Shown in pieces: positions 6,136 through 12,414 of a DNA stretch of 12,414 nt. A program made the position numbers and the translations under genes. Within the stretch, counting starts at the first letter, position 1. Each line of letters starts with the position of its first letter. The notes beneath the pieces were generated by a model. The model searched no databases, was not told where the DNA came from, and was given only the letters and a program-made list of their open reading frames with translations. The DNA comes from JAXHTH01 sp034211115 (GTDB lineage Bacteria > Planctomycetota > Phycisphaerae > Phycisphaerales > SM1A02), in NCBI GenBank assembly GCA_034211115.1, contig JAXHTH010000001.1, positions 1 through 12,414 on the forward strand, written 5' to 3'.

Positions 6136-7758
6136 TTACGCCGCGTAGGCTTCCTGGGCGCGGTGATGGGCGACCATCTCGTCGTACTTGCTGAAGTCCA
6201 GCGTGACGAAGATCTTCGCCAGGATCGGGTCGAACTGCGCACCGGCGCACTTGCGGATCTCGTCCAGCACCTTCTCGCGGGGCATGGCCGGGCGGTAGGC
6301 GCGGTTGGAGCTCATGGCGTCGAAGGCGTCGGGGAGGCCGAGGATGCGCCCGAAGAGCGGGATCTCCTCGCCCGCCAGCCCGTGCGGATAGCCGCGCCCG
6401 TCCCAGCGTTCGTGGTGATGCAGCACGCCGGGGAGCAGGTCCTCCATCTGCGGCACGTCATGGAGGATGTTGAAGCCGATGATGGGATGCTGCTTGATGA
6501 ACTGGAACTCGCCGTCGGTGAGCCGACCGGGCTTGCGGAGCACCGCCTCGGGCACGCCGATCTTGCCCACATCGTGCACGATGCCGGCGAGGAAGACGCG
6601 CTCGATCTGCTCCTCATCGAGCCCCGCGGCCCGGGCGAGCTCGCGCCCCAGGTGCGCCACGCGATCGGAGTGGCCGCGGGTGTAGGGGTCTTTCGCATCG
6701 ACCGTGGCCGTCAGCGCCTGCACGGTTCCCACGAACAGGGATCGCAGCTCCTCGTAGCGGGTGACGTTCTGGTGGAAGGCGCCGAGGATGCAGGCCGCGG
6801 CGTCCATGAGCTGCGCCTCGACGCTGTTCACGTCCGGGTCGTGTCCGCTCTTGTTGCCGGCCATGAGGGCGCCGATGATGCGGTCGTCGTAGGTCACTTC
6901 CTCGACGAGGATCTCCGAGCCGACCATTGCCGCCAGCGCGCTCTTCCCGGGGTCGAGGATGCGCGTCCAGTCATCGCCCGCCCATGATTCGATGAGCTGT
7001 CCGGCCAGTTCGTTGAACATGGGGGCCGGGCAGGGCAGATCGCCGTCCAGGATCAGCTCGCCGTCGAGATCCTTCAGCGCCAGCTTCGAGGGCACGTACT
7101 TGATCGCGACCCAGCCGAAGGTGAGCAGGTAGTGCAGTTGCCGACAGATCGACTCGACGAACTGGCGCGGGCTGTCCAGCGCCGTCATCTCGCGGCTGAG
7201 CCGATACAGGAACGAGATCTGTTCATAGGCGTCGGCGAGCTGCTTGGCCAGATCGTTGGCGGCAAACTGGCTCTGCTCCGCGCTCTCCCGATCCGCCGCT
7301 GCCCGCTCCAGGAGGTCCGAAAGCTGTCGCACGTAGGCGTCGCGGGTGAGCACGTGCGGCCGGAGGGCGCCGCGGGCGGCGCCGACTTCGATCCCGTGTG
7401 TCCGGCAGAGCGCGGCGAACGCCTCGGATTCCAGCGCGGCCGGTTCGATGATGACGGCGATCGTGAGTTCCGTTCTGCCCTCGCGCTGCACTCGGCTGAT
7501 CGGTGCGAACGCGCATCCGTCGAAGTGCTCGTACGGAACGGGATCGGCTCCGTCCAGCCAGCGCCGGGCGCACGCCGTGACCACATTCGCGATCTCATCC
7601 GACTGAAGCCATCGGTCGACGGGCGCGTCGAGCGAAGGCTTCTGCCGGATCTGTCCTTTCCCGTCCAGTCGCCAGACGAGCAGGCCGAGCGCTTCGCATG
7701 ACATCGGCCCTGCCTCGGATGCGTTCAGTTCGGCGGAGTCTGCGCTGAGGATCGTCAT
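6136..7758 (-). CDS. GAF + HD-GYP protein, probable c-di-GMP phosphodiesterase
   Basis: This 540-residue cytoplasmic protein has an unassigned N-terminal region (about 1-150), a coiled coil (about 155-195, 'LLERAAADRESAEQS'), a GAF-like sensor domain (about 190-335) and a C-terminal HD-GYP domain (about 345-525). Key residues are intact: H395-D396 in HDVGKIG, the HHHERWDGRGYP motif with GYP at 456-458, and 'DAFDAMSSNRAYR'. Family knowledge: HD-GYP domains bind two or three metal ions and hydrolyse cyclic di-GMP to pGpG or GMP; GAF domains bind small ligands or mediate dimerisation. ATG 7758 overlaps the TGA of the upstream receiver gene (ATGA), with GGGAG 10 nt before it; an in-frame GTG at 7767 is less likely. 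It is probably co-transcribed with the receiver and converges on the pilus cluster. Substrate specificity is inferred. Confidence 0.88.
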   Translation of the reverse strand: MTILSADSAELNASEAGPMSCEALGLLVWRLDGKGQIRQKPSLDAPVDRWLQSDEIANVVTACARRWLDGADPVPYEHFDGCAFAPISRVQREGRTELTIAVIIEPAALESEAFAALCRTHGIEVGAARGALRPHVLTRDAYVRQLSDLLERAAADRESAEQSQFAANDLAKQLADAYEQISFLYRLSREMTALDSPRQFVESICRQLHYLLTFGWVAIKYVPSKLALKDLDGELILDGDLPCPAPMFNELAGQLIESWAGDDWTRILDPGKSALAAMVGSEILVEEVTYDDRIIGALMAGNKSGHDPDVNSVEAQLMDAAACILGAFHQNVTRYEELRSLFVGTVQALTATVDAKDPYTRGHSDRVAHLGRELARAAGLDEEQIERVFLAGIVHDVGKIGVPEAVLRKPGRLTDGEFQFIKQHPIIGFNILHDVPQMEDLLPGVLHHHERWDGRGYPHGLAGEEIPLFGRILGLPDAFDAMSSNRAYRPAMPREKVLDEIRKCAGAQFDPILAKIFVTLDFSKYDEMVAHHRAQEAYAA

Positions 7759-8165
7759 GCCGCACACTCTCCCGTGTTGTCCCCCCCTGCGGATTGCAGC
7801 ATCTCATCCAGCTTCTGGATGAGATCGATCGGGCTGAAGGGCTTGTCCATGAGATGCTGGACATTGGTCTCGGTCAGGGCCGACGGCTGGACCTTGTGGC
7901 TCCGGGCGGTGAGCAGAATGATGGGGATCCCCGCGGTCCGGGCGTTGGCCCTCAGTCGCTGCGCCATCTCCAGCCCGTCGCCGCCGGGCATCTGGTAGTC
8001 GGAGATGACGGCGTCGGGGAGCTCGGCGCAGGCGATGTCATACGCCTGCCTGCCGTTGCCTGCCACCAGCACCGTGTACCCGGACTTCTCGAGCTTGTAA
8101 CGCGTCACGTAGATGATGTGTGGCTCATCATCCGCAATGAGAACCGTCATCGGATGCTGGCTCAT
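7755..8165 (-). CDS. Stand-alone CheY-like response regulator receiver
   Basis: This 136-residue protein consists of a single receiver domain. The acidic pair is D12-D13 (IADDEP), the phospho-acceptor is D56 (ISDYQMPGGDG), the switch Thr is T86 (LLTARS) and the conserved Lys is K108 (MDKPFSP), so it should be phosphorylatable. No output domain follows; the protein ends about 25 residues after the Lys-Pro motif. Its stop overlaps the start of the GAF/HD-GYP gene, which suggests the two act together, with the receiver perhaps controlling the phosphodiesterase in trans. No histidine kinase is visible nearby. ATG 8165 is preferred, with a weak GGGA about 8 nt upstream; TTG 8183 and ATG 8150 are alternatives. 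Confidence 0.88.
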   Translation of the reverse strand: MSQHPMTVLIADDEPHIIYVTRYKLEKSGYTVLVAGNGRQAYDIACAELPDAVISDYQMPGGDGLEMAQRLRANARTAGIPIILLTARSHKVQPSALTETNVQHLMDKPFSPIDLIQKLDEMLQSAGGDNTGECAA

Positions 8166-8484
8166 GGACCGGGTCCCGTTCAACTTGCGGCGAGGAATAT
8201 CGTTGTGTCGACCCTGTTTTATCGGAGATCCTCTCCCGGGGGTTGAGACTCATCAGGCAGGGCCGGAACGCGGATCGGCCGCGGCAGGCTTTGCGGCGGT
8301 GCGGCCGACCGCCGCGCCCGACGACTCAGGGAACGGTCCGATAAAAGAAGACTCGGGTGGCCCTGCGTCCAGGCCGCGTCCGCTCCGGAACGAAAGGCGA
8401 GCCCGCTCATCTCGGAGCGGGCTCGGGCGCGGGGAGGTATGGAGGGAGCATCCGAAGTGGGCGGGAAAGCACGCTGCGTCGGGA
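8166..8484. other. Intergenic region between propeller gene and receiver gene
   Basis: This 319-bp stretch holds no credible gene. It contains the terminator of the minus-strand propeller gene (8398-8425) and must contain the promoter of the receiver/HD-GYP pair. A small inverted repeat GGAGA-TCC-TCTCC lies near 8223-8236, and the AT-richer stretch next to it (TTTTATC at 8217-8223) reads GATAAAA on the minus strand. I could not fit a convincing -35/-10 pair. Confidence 0.5.
8385..8425 (-). terminator. Rho-independent terminator after the propeller gene
   Basis: A perfect 11-bp stem (8398-8408 with 8415-8425; core GAGCCCGCTC) has a 6-nt loop. On the minus strand it is followed by a T-enriched tail (CCTTTCGTTCC). 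It lies about 60 bp past the stop codon of the dockerin/propeller gene. The T-run is interrupted, so termination may be partial. Confidence 0.65.
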
Positions 8485-9828
8485 TCATCCGGCCCAGTTC
8501 GCGAGCAGGATGAGCAGGTCTGCGGTGTCGACCCTGTCATCAGCGTTGAAGTCGGCAGGGCAGTCGGCCGGCGGGTCGGGACAGTCGCCCCAGGCCGCGA
8601 GCAGAAGCAGAAGATCGGACGTGTCGACCTCGCCGTCGCCATCGACATCGCCCGGCATGTCGGACGAGGCGGGGCGCAGGAAGGCGATGCGGTTGGCGAG
8701 CTGGCCGCCGATCATGGTGAAATCGCCGGCCACGGCGAGGGCGGGTCCGCCGGCCTCTTCGCCGATGGGGGCGAGCGCGCGCACGATGTCGTTGGCCCCC
8801 TCGCCCAGAGCGGACCATGACAGGCCGTCCCATCTGGCGATGTTCTGCGCCTCCACGCCTCCGGCTTCGCTGAACTCGCCGCCGACGTAGAGCGCGGGGC
8901 CCGAGCCGTCATCAAAGACGGCGAGGGCGAAGACCTCGCCGTTCACGCCGTCTGCGAGCGGCGACCAGTCCGCCCCGTCCCATTTCGCGACGTGCCGGGC
9001 AGACACGTGTCCGGCGATGGTGAAGTTCCCGCCGACGTACAGCGCTTCGCCCGCGCCGTCATCGAAGACGGCCAGCGCGTTGCCGATGTGGTTGAGACAC
9101 CCGCCCAGCGGCGACCATTCGGAACCGTCCCACCGCGCGATGCCGTTGCACGTTCCTCCACCTTCGAGCATGACGCCCATGATGCCTGCGCCGTACAGGT
9201 CCGGTCCGCCGCCGTCGTCCCAGACCAGCATCTGATACGCCGCGCTGGCCAGGTCGCCTGCGGTATACCAGGTCGTTCCATCCCAGCGGACGATGTAATC
9301 CGTCCATCCGTCGGACGCCTCGAAGACGAAGCCGCCGCTGACGTAGAGTTCCGGTCCGTCGCCGGCGTCATAGACGGCGAGCGCGCTGAGCCAGGAGTTC
9401 GGCGCATCGTTGATCGGCGTCCAGCTTTCGCCGTTCCAGCGCCAGAGCGAGGGCGGCGGCCCAAGGAGGGCGGCAATGTACAGATCACCCTGGAACGGGC
9501 TGATGGAGAATACGTCGCCGAACGACTGGTCCTCGCCGAGCGGCTGCCAGGCGCTGCCGTCCCAGAGCGCGATGTCGGCGATGTCGGCCCCGCCGGCGGA
9601 GGTGAACATCCCTCCGGCGATGAGCGCCGAGCCGGTGGGTGAGGCCTCATCGCCGGCGTACAGGACGTTGATCCGGTCGTTCATGCCCGGCTGCCCCGGG
9701 CCGACGTCCCAGACCGGTTCCTCCGCGACACCGCTCGATACTCCGGCGGCGAGCGCGGCCGCGTATGACGCGAGGGCGAGGAGGTGCGTGGTGCGTGAGG
9801 CGCGGCGTATCACGATTCCGGTCAGCAT
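8485..9828 (-). CDS. Secreted seven-bladed propeller protein with C-terminal dockerin-like domain
   Basis: This 447-residue protein has a signal peptide (basic residues, a hydrophobic stretch about 16-30, likely cleavage after GVA35) and seven repeats of about 45-55 residues. Each repeat carries variants of 'ALAVFDDGxGPALYVGGxFxxAGG' followed by 'IARWDGxxWSPLG'. Six carry the W-D/N-G-x-x-W motif and the seventh ends without it, so a seven-bladed beta-propeller is likely. Residues 390-447 hold two Asp-rich loops (DVDGDGEVDTSD and DFNADDRVDTAD), each followed by a Leu-rich helix, joined by AAWGDCPDPP; this is a dockerin type I/EF-hand-like calcium module. It is probably exported across the inner membrane. 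AAGGAAAG lies about 8 nt before ATG 9828. Ligand and enzymatic role are unknown. An unlinked cohesin partner is possible, but such domains in Planctomycetes need not bind cohesins. Confidence 0.82.
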   Translation of the reverse strand: MLTGIVIRRASRTTHLLALASYAAALAAGVSSGVAEEPVWDVGPGQPGMNDRINVLYAGDEASPTGSALIAGGMFTSAGGADIADIALWDGSAWQPLGEDQSFGDVFSISPFQGDLYIAALLGPPPSLWRWNGESWTPINDAPNSWLSALAVYDAGDGPELYVSGGFVFEASDGWTDYIVRWDGTTWYTAGDLASAAYQMLVWDDGGGPDLYGAGIMGVMLEGGGTCNGIARWDGSEWSPLGGCLNHIGNALAVFDDGAGEALYVGGNFTIAGHVSARHVAKWDGADWSPLADGVNGEVFALAVFDDGSGPALYVGGEFSEAGGVEAQNIARWDGLSWSALGEGANDIVRALAPIGEEAGGPALAVAGDFTMIGGQLANRIAFLRPASSDMPGDVDGDGEVDTSDLLLLLAAWGDCPDPPADCPADFNADDRVDTADLLILLANWAG

Positions 9829-9898
9829 GGAGCGCTTTCCTTTCTTTCTGCACGGCCGGCGCGGGGCGATCCTGCGGCACCGTTGCCGCGCATGGCTT

Positions 9899-9904
9899 TG
9901 TATA
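9899..9904 (-). promoter_or_regulatory. Possible -10 element of the propeller gene
   Basis: On the minus strand the hexamer reads TATACA, in a local AT-rich patch of a GC-rich gap about 70 bp upstream of ATG 9828. No convincing -35 element was found at the expected distance, so this is only a hint. Confidence 0.2.
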
Positions 9905-9977
9905 TGTCGCTTCCGTGGCGGCGATCTTGCAGAAAACCTCCGAGGGAAGGGGGACCCGGCTTCGCGCGGGGTCGAGG

Positions 9978-10454
9978 CTACGACCAGTTTGAAAGGAGGA
10001 TGAGCAGGTCCGCCGTGCCGACCGTGCCGTCGCCATCGAGATCAGCCGGGCACTCTTCCGGGGGATCGGGACAGTCGCCCCACGCCGCGAGCAGCATGAG
10101 CAGATCGGCGGTGTCCACGACGCCGTCGCCGTCGAAGTCGCCTGTGGCAAGGTCCATCGACTCGATGGCCAACGGATATGTGTCGGGCGGCAGGTATCCG
10201 CCTTCGCCGTCGCCCGGCAGGACCGACAGCCACGCCGTGCCGCCGAGGCTGACCGTGGCGAGATCCGGCACGCCGTCGGCGTTGAAGTCCGCCGACCGCG
10301 ACGACACGGGAAAGAGACCTTCCGGATGCACCGCCGTGTCATAACCGATCCACGGTACGTCGAAGGGGACATCGGCCCGACCGGAGGAACCGGCCGACGC
10401 CAGTGCGGCGAGGACAAAGGGAATTGCGTATTTGACCATCATGATTCTCATCAT
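9978..10454 (-). CDS. Short secreted FG-GAP/dockerin-like fusion protein
   Basis: This 158-residue protein has a signal peptide (about 1-27, 'IPFVLAALASAG', cleavage near GRA27). It is followed by one FG-GAP/VCBS-type repeat with the calcium loop D56-F-N-A-D-G-V-P-D64 and 'VLPGDGEGGYL'. A second repeat begins at about residue 99 ('SMDLATGDFDGDG') but turns directly into the dockerin-like pair of Asp-rich loops (106-117 and 138-149) with the AAWGDCPDPP linker. FG-GAP proteins normally carry many repeats to build an integrin-like propeller, so this one is too short to fold that way alone. Four clustered ATGs (10454, 10451, 10442, 10439) could each be the start, and no clear Shine-Dalgarno sequence discriminates; the frame is open further upstream but reads as non-coding. 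Function unknown. Confidence 0.72.
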   Translation of the reverse strand: MMRIMMVKYAIPFVLAALASAGSSGRADVPFDVPWIGYDTAVHPEGLFPVSSRSADFNADGVPDLATVSLGGTAWLSVLPGDGEGGYLPPDTYPLAIESMDLATGDFDGDGVVDTADLLMLLAAWGDCPDPPEECPADLDGDGTVGTADLLILLSNWS

Positions 10455-10459
10455 TTCGT

Positions 10460-10987
10460 TTACGTCTCGCCGGTCCTCATGGCGGATGATCGGGGCTGCG
10501 GCGGAGGTTGCGGTCCTGTCAGAGAAGAGCGGATGTTGTCCTCCACACAGCACGGTCCGGCTCGGCCACACCGCCGCCGCGGGCGTGAGGTCGGGCGTGC
10601 GACATCGTCCGCCTGCGAGCGGAGGCGCCAATCGGCGTCCTGATACAGGGAGAATGGACGATTCGCGCGAGTGACGGAACCAGCCTGGCCTCGAAGGCGA
10701 GAATCGGGATCGCGACACGGTGCATCCGGAACGAATCGCACGGCCGCAGATAGGCTGCGCCAAAACGACGCCAAGAAGACCGACTCTTCATCGACAACAC
10801 TCTCGGCGCGGCCGTCTTCCTTGAACACAACCCGCTCTTCACCGGGCAGGAAGTACGCAACGACACGGAGGTGCAGATACGTGACCGCAGAGTTCCGGCC
10901 TCGGTCGGCCTCATCCTGGGATGCACGGTACGACCTCCAGCAATTGGGCAGCAATTCGTCGAACTGGCTCGGCAGGGTGTCGGCCAT
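10460..10987 (-). CDS. Doubtful hypothetical protein or gene remnant
   Basis: The N-terminal 80 or so residues of this frame (starting MADTLPSQFDELLPNCW, continuing 'TYLHLRVVAYFLPGEERVVF') have a balanced globular composition and mostly G or C in third codon positions. The remainder becomes Arg/Pro/Ser-rich and looks non-coding. It stops with TAA 5 bp before the dockerin-protein ATG. No family is recognised and no ribosome-binding site precedes ATG 10987; an upstream in-frame ATG at 11050 also lacks one. It may be a short real gene whose true end was lost, a decayed remnant, or chance. Confidence is low. Confidence 0.18.
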   Translation of the reverse strand: MADTLPSQFDELLPNCWRSYRASQDEADRGRNSAVTYLHLRVVAYFLPGEERVVFKEDGRAESVVDEESVFLASFWRSLSAAVRFVPDAPCRDPDSRLRGQAGSVTRANRPFSLYQDADWRLRSQADDVARPTSRPRRRCGRAGPCCVEDNIRSSLTGPQPPPQPRSSAMRTGET

Positions 10988-11298
10988 GTGTGCATGGACG
11001 TCAGGGCGGCACGCGCACGGAGCAGTCTTTCGCTGCACCACAGACGGCATCAGGCTGAGGAACGTTGCCGGGGACCGGGGACCGCAGATGTCGCTGGTCG
11101 AGAGGGTGCGGTTCCTCCACTCCAGAGCGATCGACCGCAGCGCGGCTTGATGCCATCGAAGCCGCCGAAACGAGTGATAGAATGGCGGTACGGATGGCAG
11201 GCGTGAGCCCTGGCCAGAGCTCCAGTAAGGTTCAGGACGTTGCGGTCAGCGTCGATCGCAGCGCCCAGCAGAACGCCAAGTCGCGGGTCCTGGTCGGA

Positions 11299-11327
11299 TG
11301 GGCATGGCGGGTAATCGGCTGTAGAAT
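11299..11327 (+). promoter_or_regulatory. Candidate promoter of tRNA-Leu
   Basis: A -35-like TGGGCA (11299-11304, four of six) and a -10-like TAGAAT (11322-11327, five of six) lie at the ideal 17-bp spacing. Transcription would start around 11334, right before the mature tRNA 5' end at 11336. Confidence 0.45.
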
Positions 11328-11335
11328 CTGGACTC

Positions 11336-11421
11336 GGGCCCGTGACGGAACTGGCAGACGTAGCGGACTTAAAATCCGCGGCCCCGGAAGGGGCGTGAGG
11401 GTTCGAATCCCTCCGGGCCCA
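11336..11421 (+). tRNA. tRNA-Leu (anticodon UAA)
   Basis: The 7-bp acceptor stem pairs GGGCCCG (11336-11342) with CGGGCCC (11414-11420), with discriminator A at 11421. The anticodon stem GCGGA/TCCGC encloses the loop CTTAAAA, giving anticodon TAA at 11370-11372, which reads UUA codons. A long variable arm (around GCCCCGGAAGGGGC) makes it a class II tRNA, as expected for leucine. The T arm is GAGGG-TTCGAAT-CCCTC. Length is 86 nt and CCA is not encoded. UUA is a rare codon in such a GC-rich genome. It converges on the PHP-domain gene. Confidence 0.95.
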
Positions 11422-11495
11422 TCGCCCTTGTGATTCTGACCGGCCGGCGGGCGGCGCGGACGATCCGTCCCGGGCGTCGCGCGGCGCAGGCGGGC

Positions 11496-12308
11496 TCAGA
11501 ACCGCGCCACCGCCGCCTCGACGTGCTCGAACGTCACCTCCCGCTCGGCGAAGCGCGCCACCTGCTCGCAGTTGGCCTTCATCAGACGCGAAGCGCCGCG
11601 CGGAAAGTCCCGCAGCAGGTGCTCCGGCTCGTGGGCATCGGCCGACAGCGTCATCGGAATCCCCCGGCTGCGGCAGGCCCGCACCAGCTCGAAGGATGGA
11701 TACCCGTCCGCGCACGGCTTGTGCCACCCGGCGGTGTTCAGCTCGACGACCATTCCCGAGCGCGCGATCGCATCCAGGGCCGCATCGATCTCCTCATCCA
11801 AATCCAGCGTCGGCCGGTAGCCGAACTTCTTCGGGAGATCGAGGTGGGCGATGATGTCGAACAGACCGCTCTCGGCGAGCGTGCGGATGCGATCCCAGTA
11901 GAGGCGGAACCGATCGGTGCGCTGGACGGGGCTGAGCGCTTCCCATTCGTCCGGCGTGGCGTCGACGCGAAAGCCGTCGATCTCGTGAACGGCCCCGATG
12001 AGGTAATCGAAGCTGATCTCCTTCAGCGCCTCGCCGATCGCCTCGGCCTGCTCGGGAAACCAGTCGACCTCCAGTCCAAGCCGGACGACAGGGCCGGCGG
12101 CGCCCTGCTGGGCCCTCACCTCCCCGACGTATTCAGCCAGGCGATGGGGATCCATCGCCCAGCGCGGCGTGCGCCCGCTGGGATGAAGGACGAAATGATC
12201 GGAGATGCCCAGCTCCTCGACGCCAAGCTGACGGGCGGCGTCGACGAGTTCGGGGATCGAGGCGACGCCGTCGCTGAAATCCGAGTGATTGTGATAGGTG
12301 GCGATCAT
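11496..12308 (-). CDS. PHP-family phosphoesterase, histidinol-phosphatase type
   Basis: This 270-residue protein shows the full set of PHP metal ligands: H6 and H8 (YHNHSDFSDG), D37-H38 (GISDH), E80 (GLEVD), H108 (AVHEID), H155 (IIAHLDLPKKFG), and D224 and H226 (SADAH). Family knowledge: PHP proteins of this size and motif order, such as Bacillus HisJ and Lactococcus HisK, remove phosphate from L-histidinol phosphate in histidine biosynthesis using a trinuclear metal site. The segment 'VVELNTAGWHKPCADGYPS' matches the HisJ/HisK pattern before the final motif. It has no signal peptide and should be cytosolic. No other his gene is in view, so a more general PHP phosphoesterase cannot be excluded. 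ATG 12308 begins directly at the first motif; no strong ribosome-binding site is visible. Confidence 0.85.
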   Translation of the reverse strand: MIATYHNHSDFSDGVASIPELVDAARQLGVEELGISDHFVLHPSGRTPRWAMDPHRLAEYVGEVRAQQGAAGPVVRLGLEVDWFPEQAEAIGEALKEISFDYLIGAVHEIDGFRVDATPDEWEALSPVQRTDRFRLYWDRIRTLAESGLFDIIAHLDLPKKFGYRPTLDLDEEIDAALDAIARSGMVVELNTAGWHKPCADGYPSFELVRACRSRGIPMTLSADAHEPEHLLRDFPRGASRLMKANCEQVARFAEREVTFEHVEAAVARF

Positions 12309-12414
12309 CGTGTTTCACAACGAACCGGGACAGGGGTGGAGAGAGGACGCGGCGCCGGGGACGGCCCGGCGCTCCGCGACAGTGCCATAAACATAGCCCG
12401 GCGACAGACCGATG

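Larger units (their letters stand above)
10455..11335. other. 881-bp region without a confident gene
   Basis: Between the short dockerin gene and tRNA-Leu I see no recognisable protein family, no IS and no known RNA. It must hold the promoter of the minus-strand dockerin gene, but no clear element stands out. A GGGGACC pair in tandem lies near 11069-11082. The first half is less GC-rich than the neighbouring genes. One minus-strand reading frame, listed separately, is the only weak coding candidate, and the upstream end (11299-11327) carries the likely tRNA promoter. Confidence 0.5.

Noticed and set aside
6079..6987. 302-residue plus-strand open frame with protein-like composition
   Set aside because: It is antisense to the HD-GYP domain, whose motifs are fully intact; the Leu/Glu/Val-rich reading mirrors that gene's codons.
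11065..11433. 122-residue plus-strand open frame running into the tRNA
   Set aside because: It overlaps the whole tRNA-Leu, has no ribosome-binding site or domain, and its end is tRNA sequence.
11050..11727. 225-residue minus-strand open frame containing 'RRDSNPHAPSGAADFKSAT'
   Set aside because: This is the well-known spurious translation of the complement of a tRNA-Leu gene (11336-11421), extended into antisense of the PHP gene.
12309..12414. Promoter or second gene upstream of the PHP gene
   Set aside because: An AT-richer patch reads TATGTT on the minus strand, but no matching -35 element or reading frame could be supported in the remaining 106 bp.

Overview
The window looks like a piece of a high-GC Planctomycetes chromosome, most likely class Phycisphaerae. 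The base composition is roughly two-thirds G+C. Two secreted proteins end in the tandem Asp-rich dockerin-like motif with the AAWGDCPDPP linker that is typical of that group, and the pseudopilin genes have the Phycisphaerae flavour. This placement is inference from memory of the families, not a database result.

Positions 1-5865 (+ strand) hold a type II secretion / type IV pilus-like gene cluster. It opens with three inner-membrane assembly-platform genes: a PilN-like gene cut by the window edge, a PilO-like gene, and a PilP/GspB-like gene. After a gap of about 225 bp with a candidate promoter come five (pseudo)pilin genes: GspG-like major pseudopilin, GspH-like, GspJ-like (with a large inserted domain), GspI-like, and a large PilX/GspK-like protein. 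Stop/start overlaps at PilN/PilO, H/J and J/I suggest translational coupling. Together they would form a periplasmic pseudopilus and its platform; the ATPase, PilC/GspF, PilM and secretin genes are not in view.

Positions 5866-6135 are the gap between convergent genes. It holds two 123-bp direct copies of a palindromic element with two hairpins per copy, resembling a REP/BIME repeat.

Positions 6136-8165 (- strand) encode a two-gene signalling unit: a stand-alone CheY-like receiver followed, with an ATGA overlap, by a GAF + HD-GYP protein, a probable cyclic-di-GMP phosphodiesterase.

Positions 8485-10454 (- strand) encode two exported proteins with C-terminal dockerin-like EF-hand pairs: a predicted seven-bladed beta-propeller and a short FG-GAP/dockerin chimera. 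A strong hairpin terminator lies after the propeller gene.

Positions 10455-11335 contain no confident gene; one weak minus-strand reading frame could be a small gene or remnant. A tRNA-Leu(UAA) with a plausible promoter follows at 11336-11421. The window ends with a minus-strand PHP-family phosphoesterase of histidinol-phosphatase type (11496-12308).

Most of the content is recognisable. The least ordinary items are the tandem BIME-like repeat, the GspJ-like pilin with a beta-rich insertion, and the FG-GAP/dockerin fusion.
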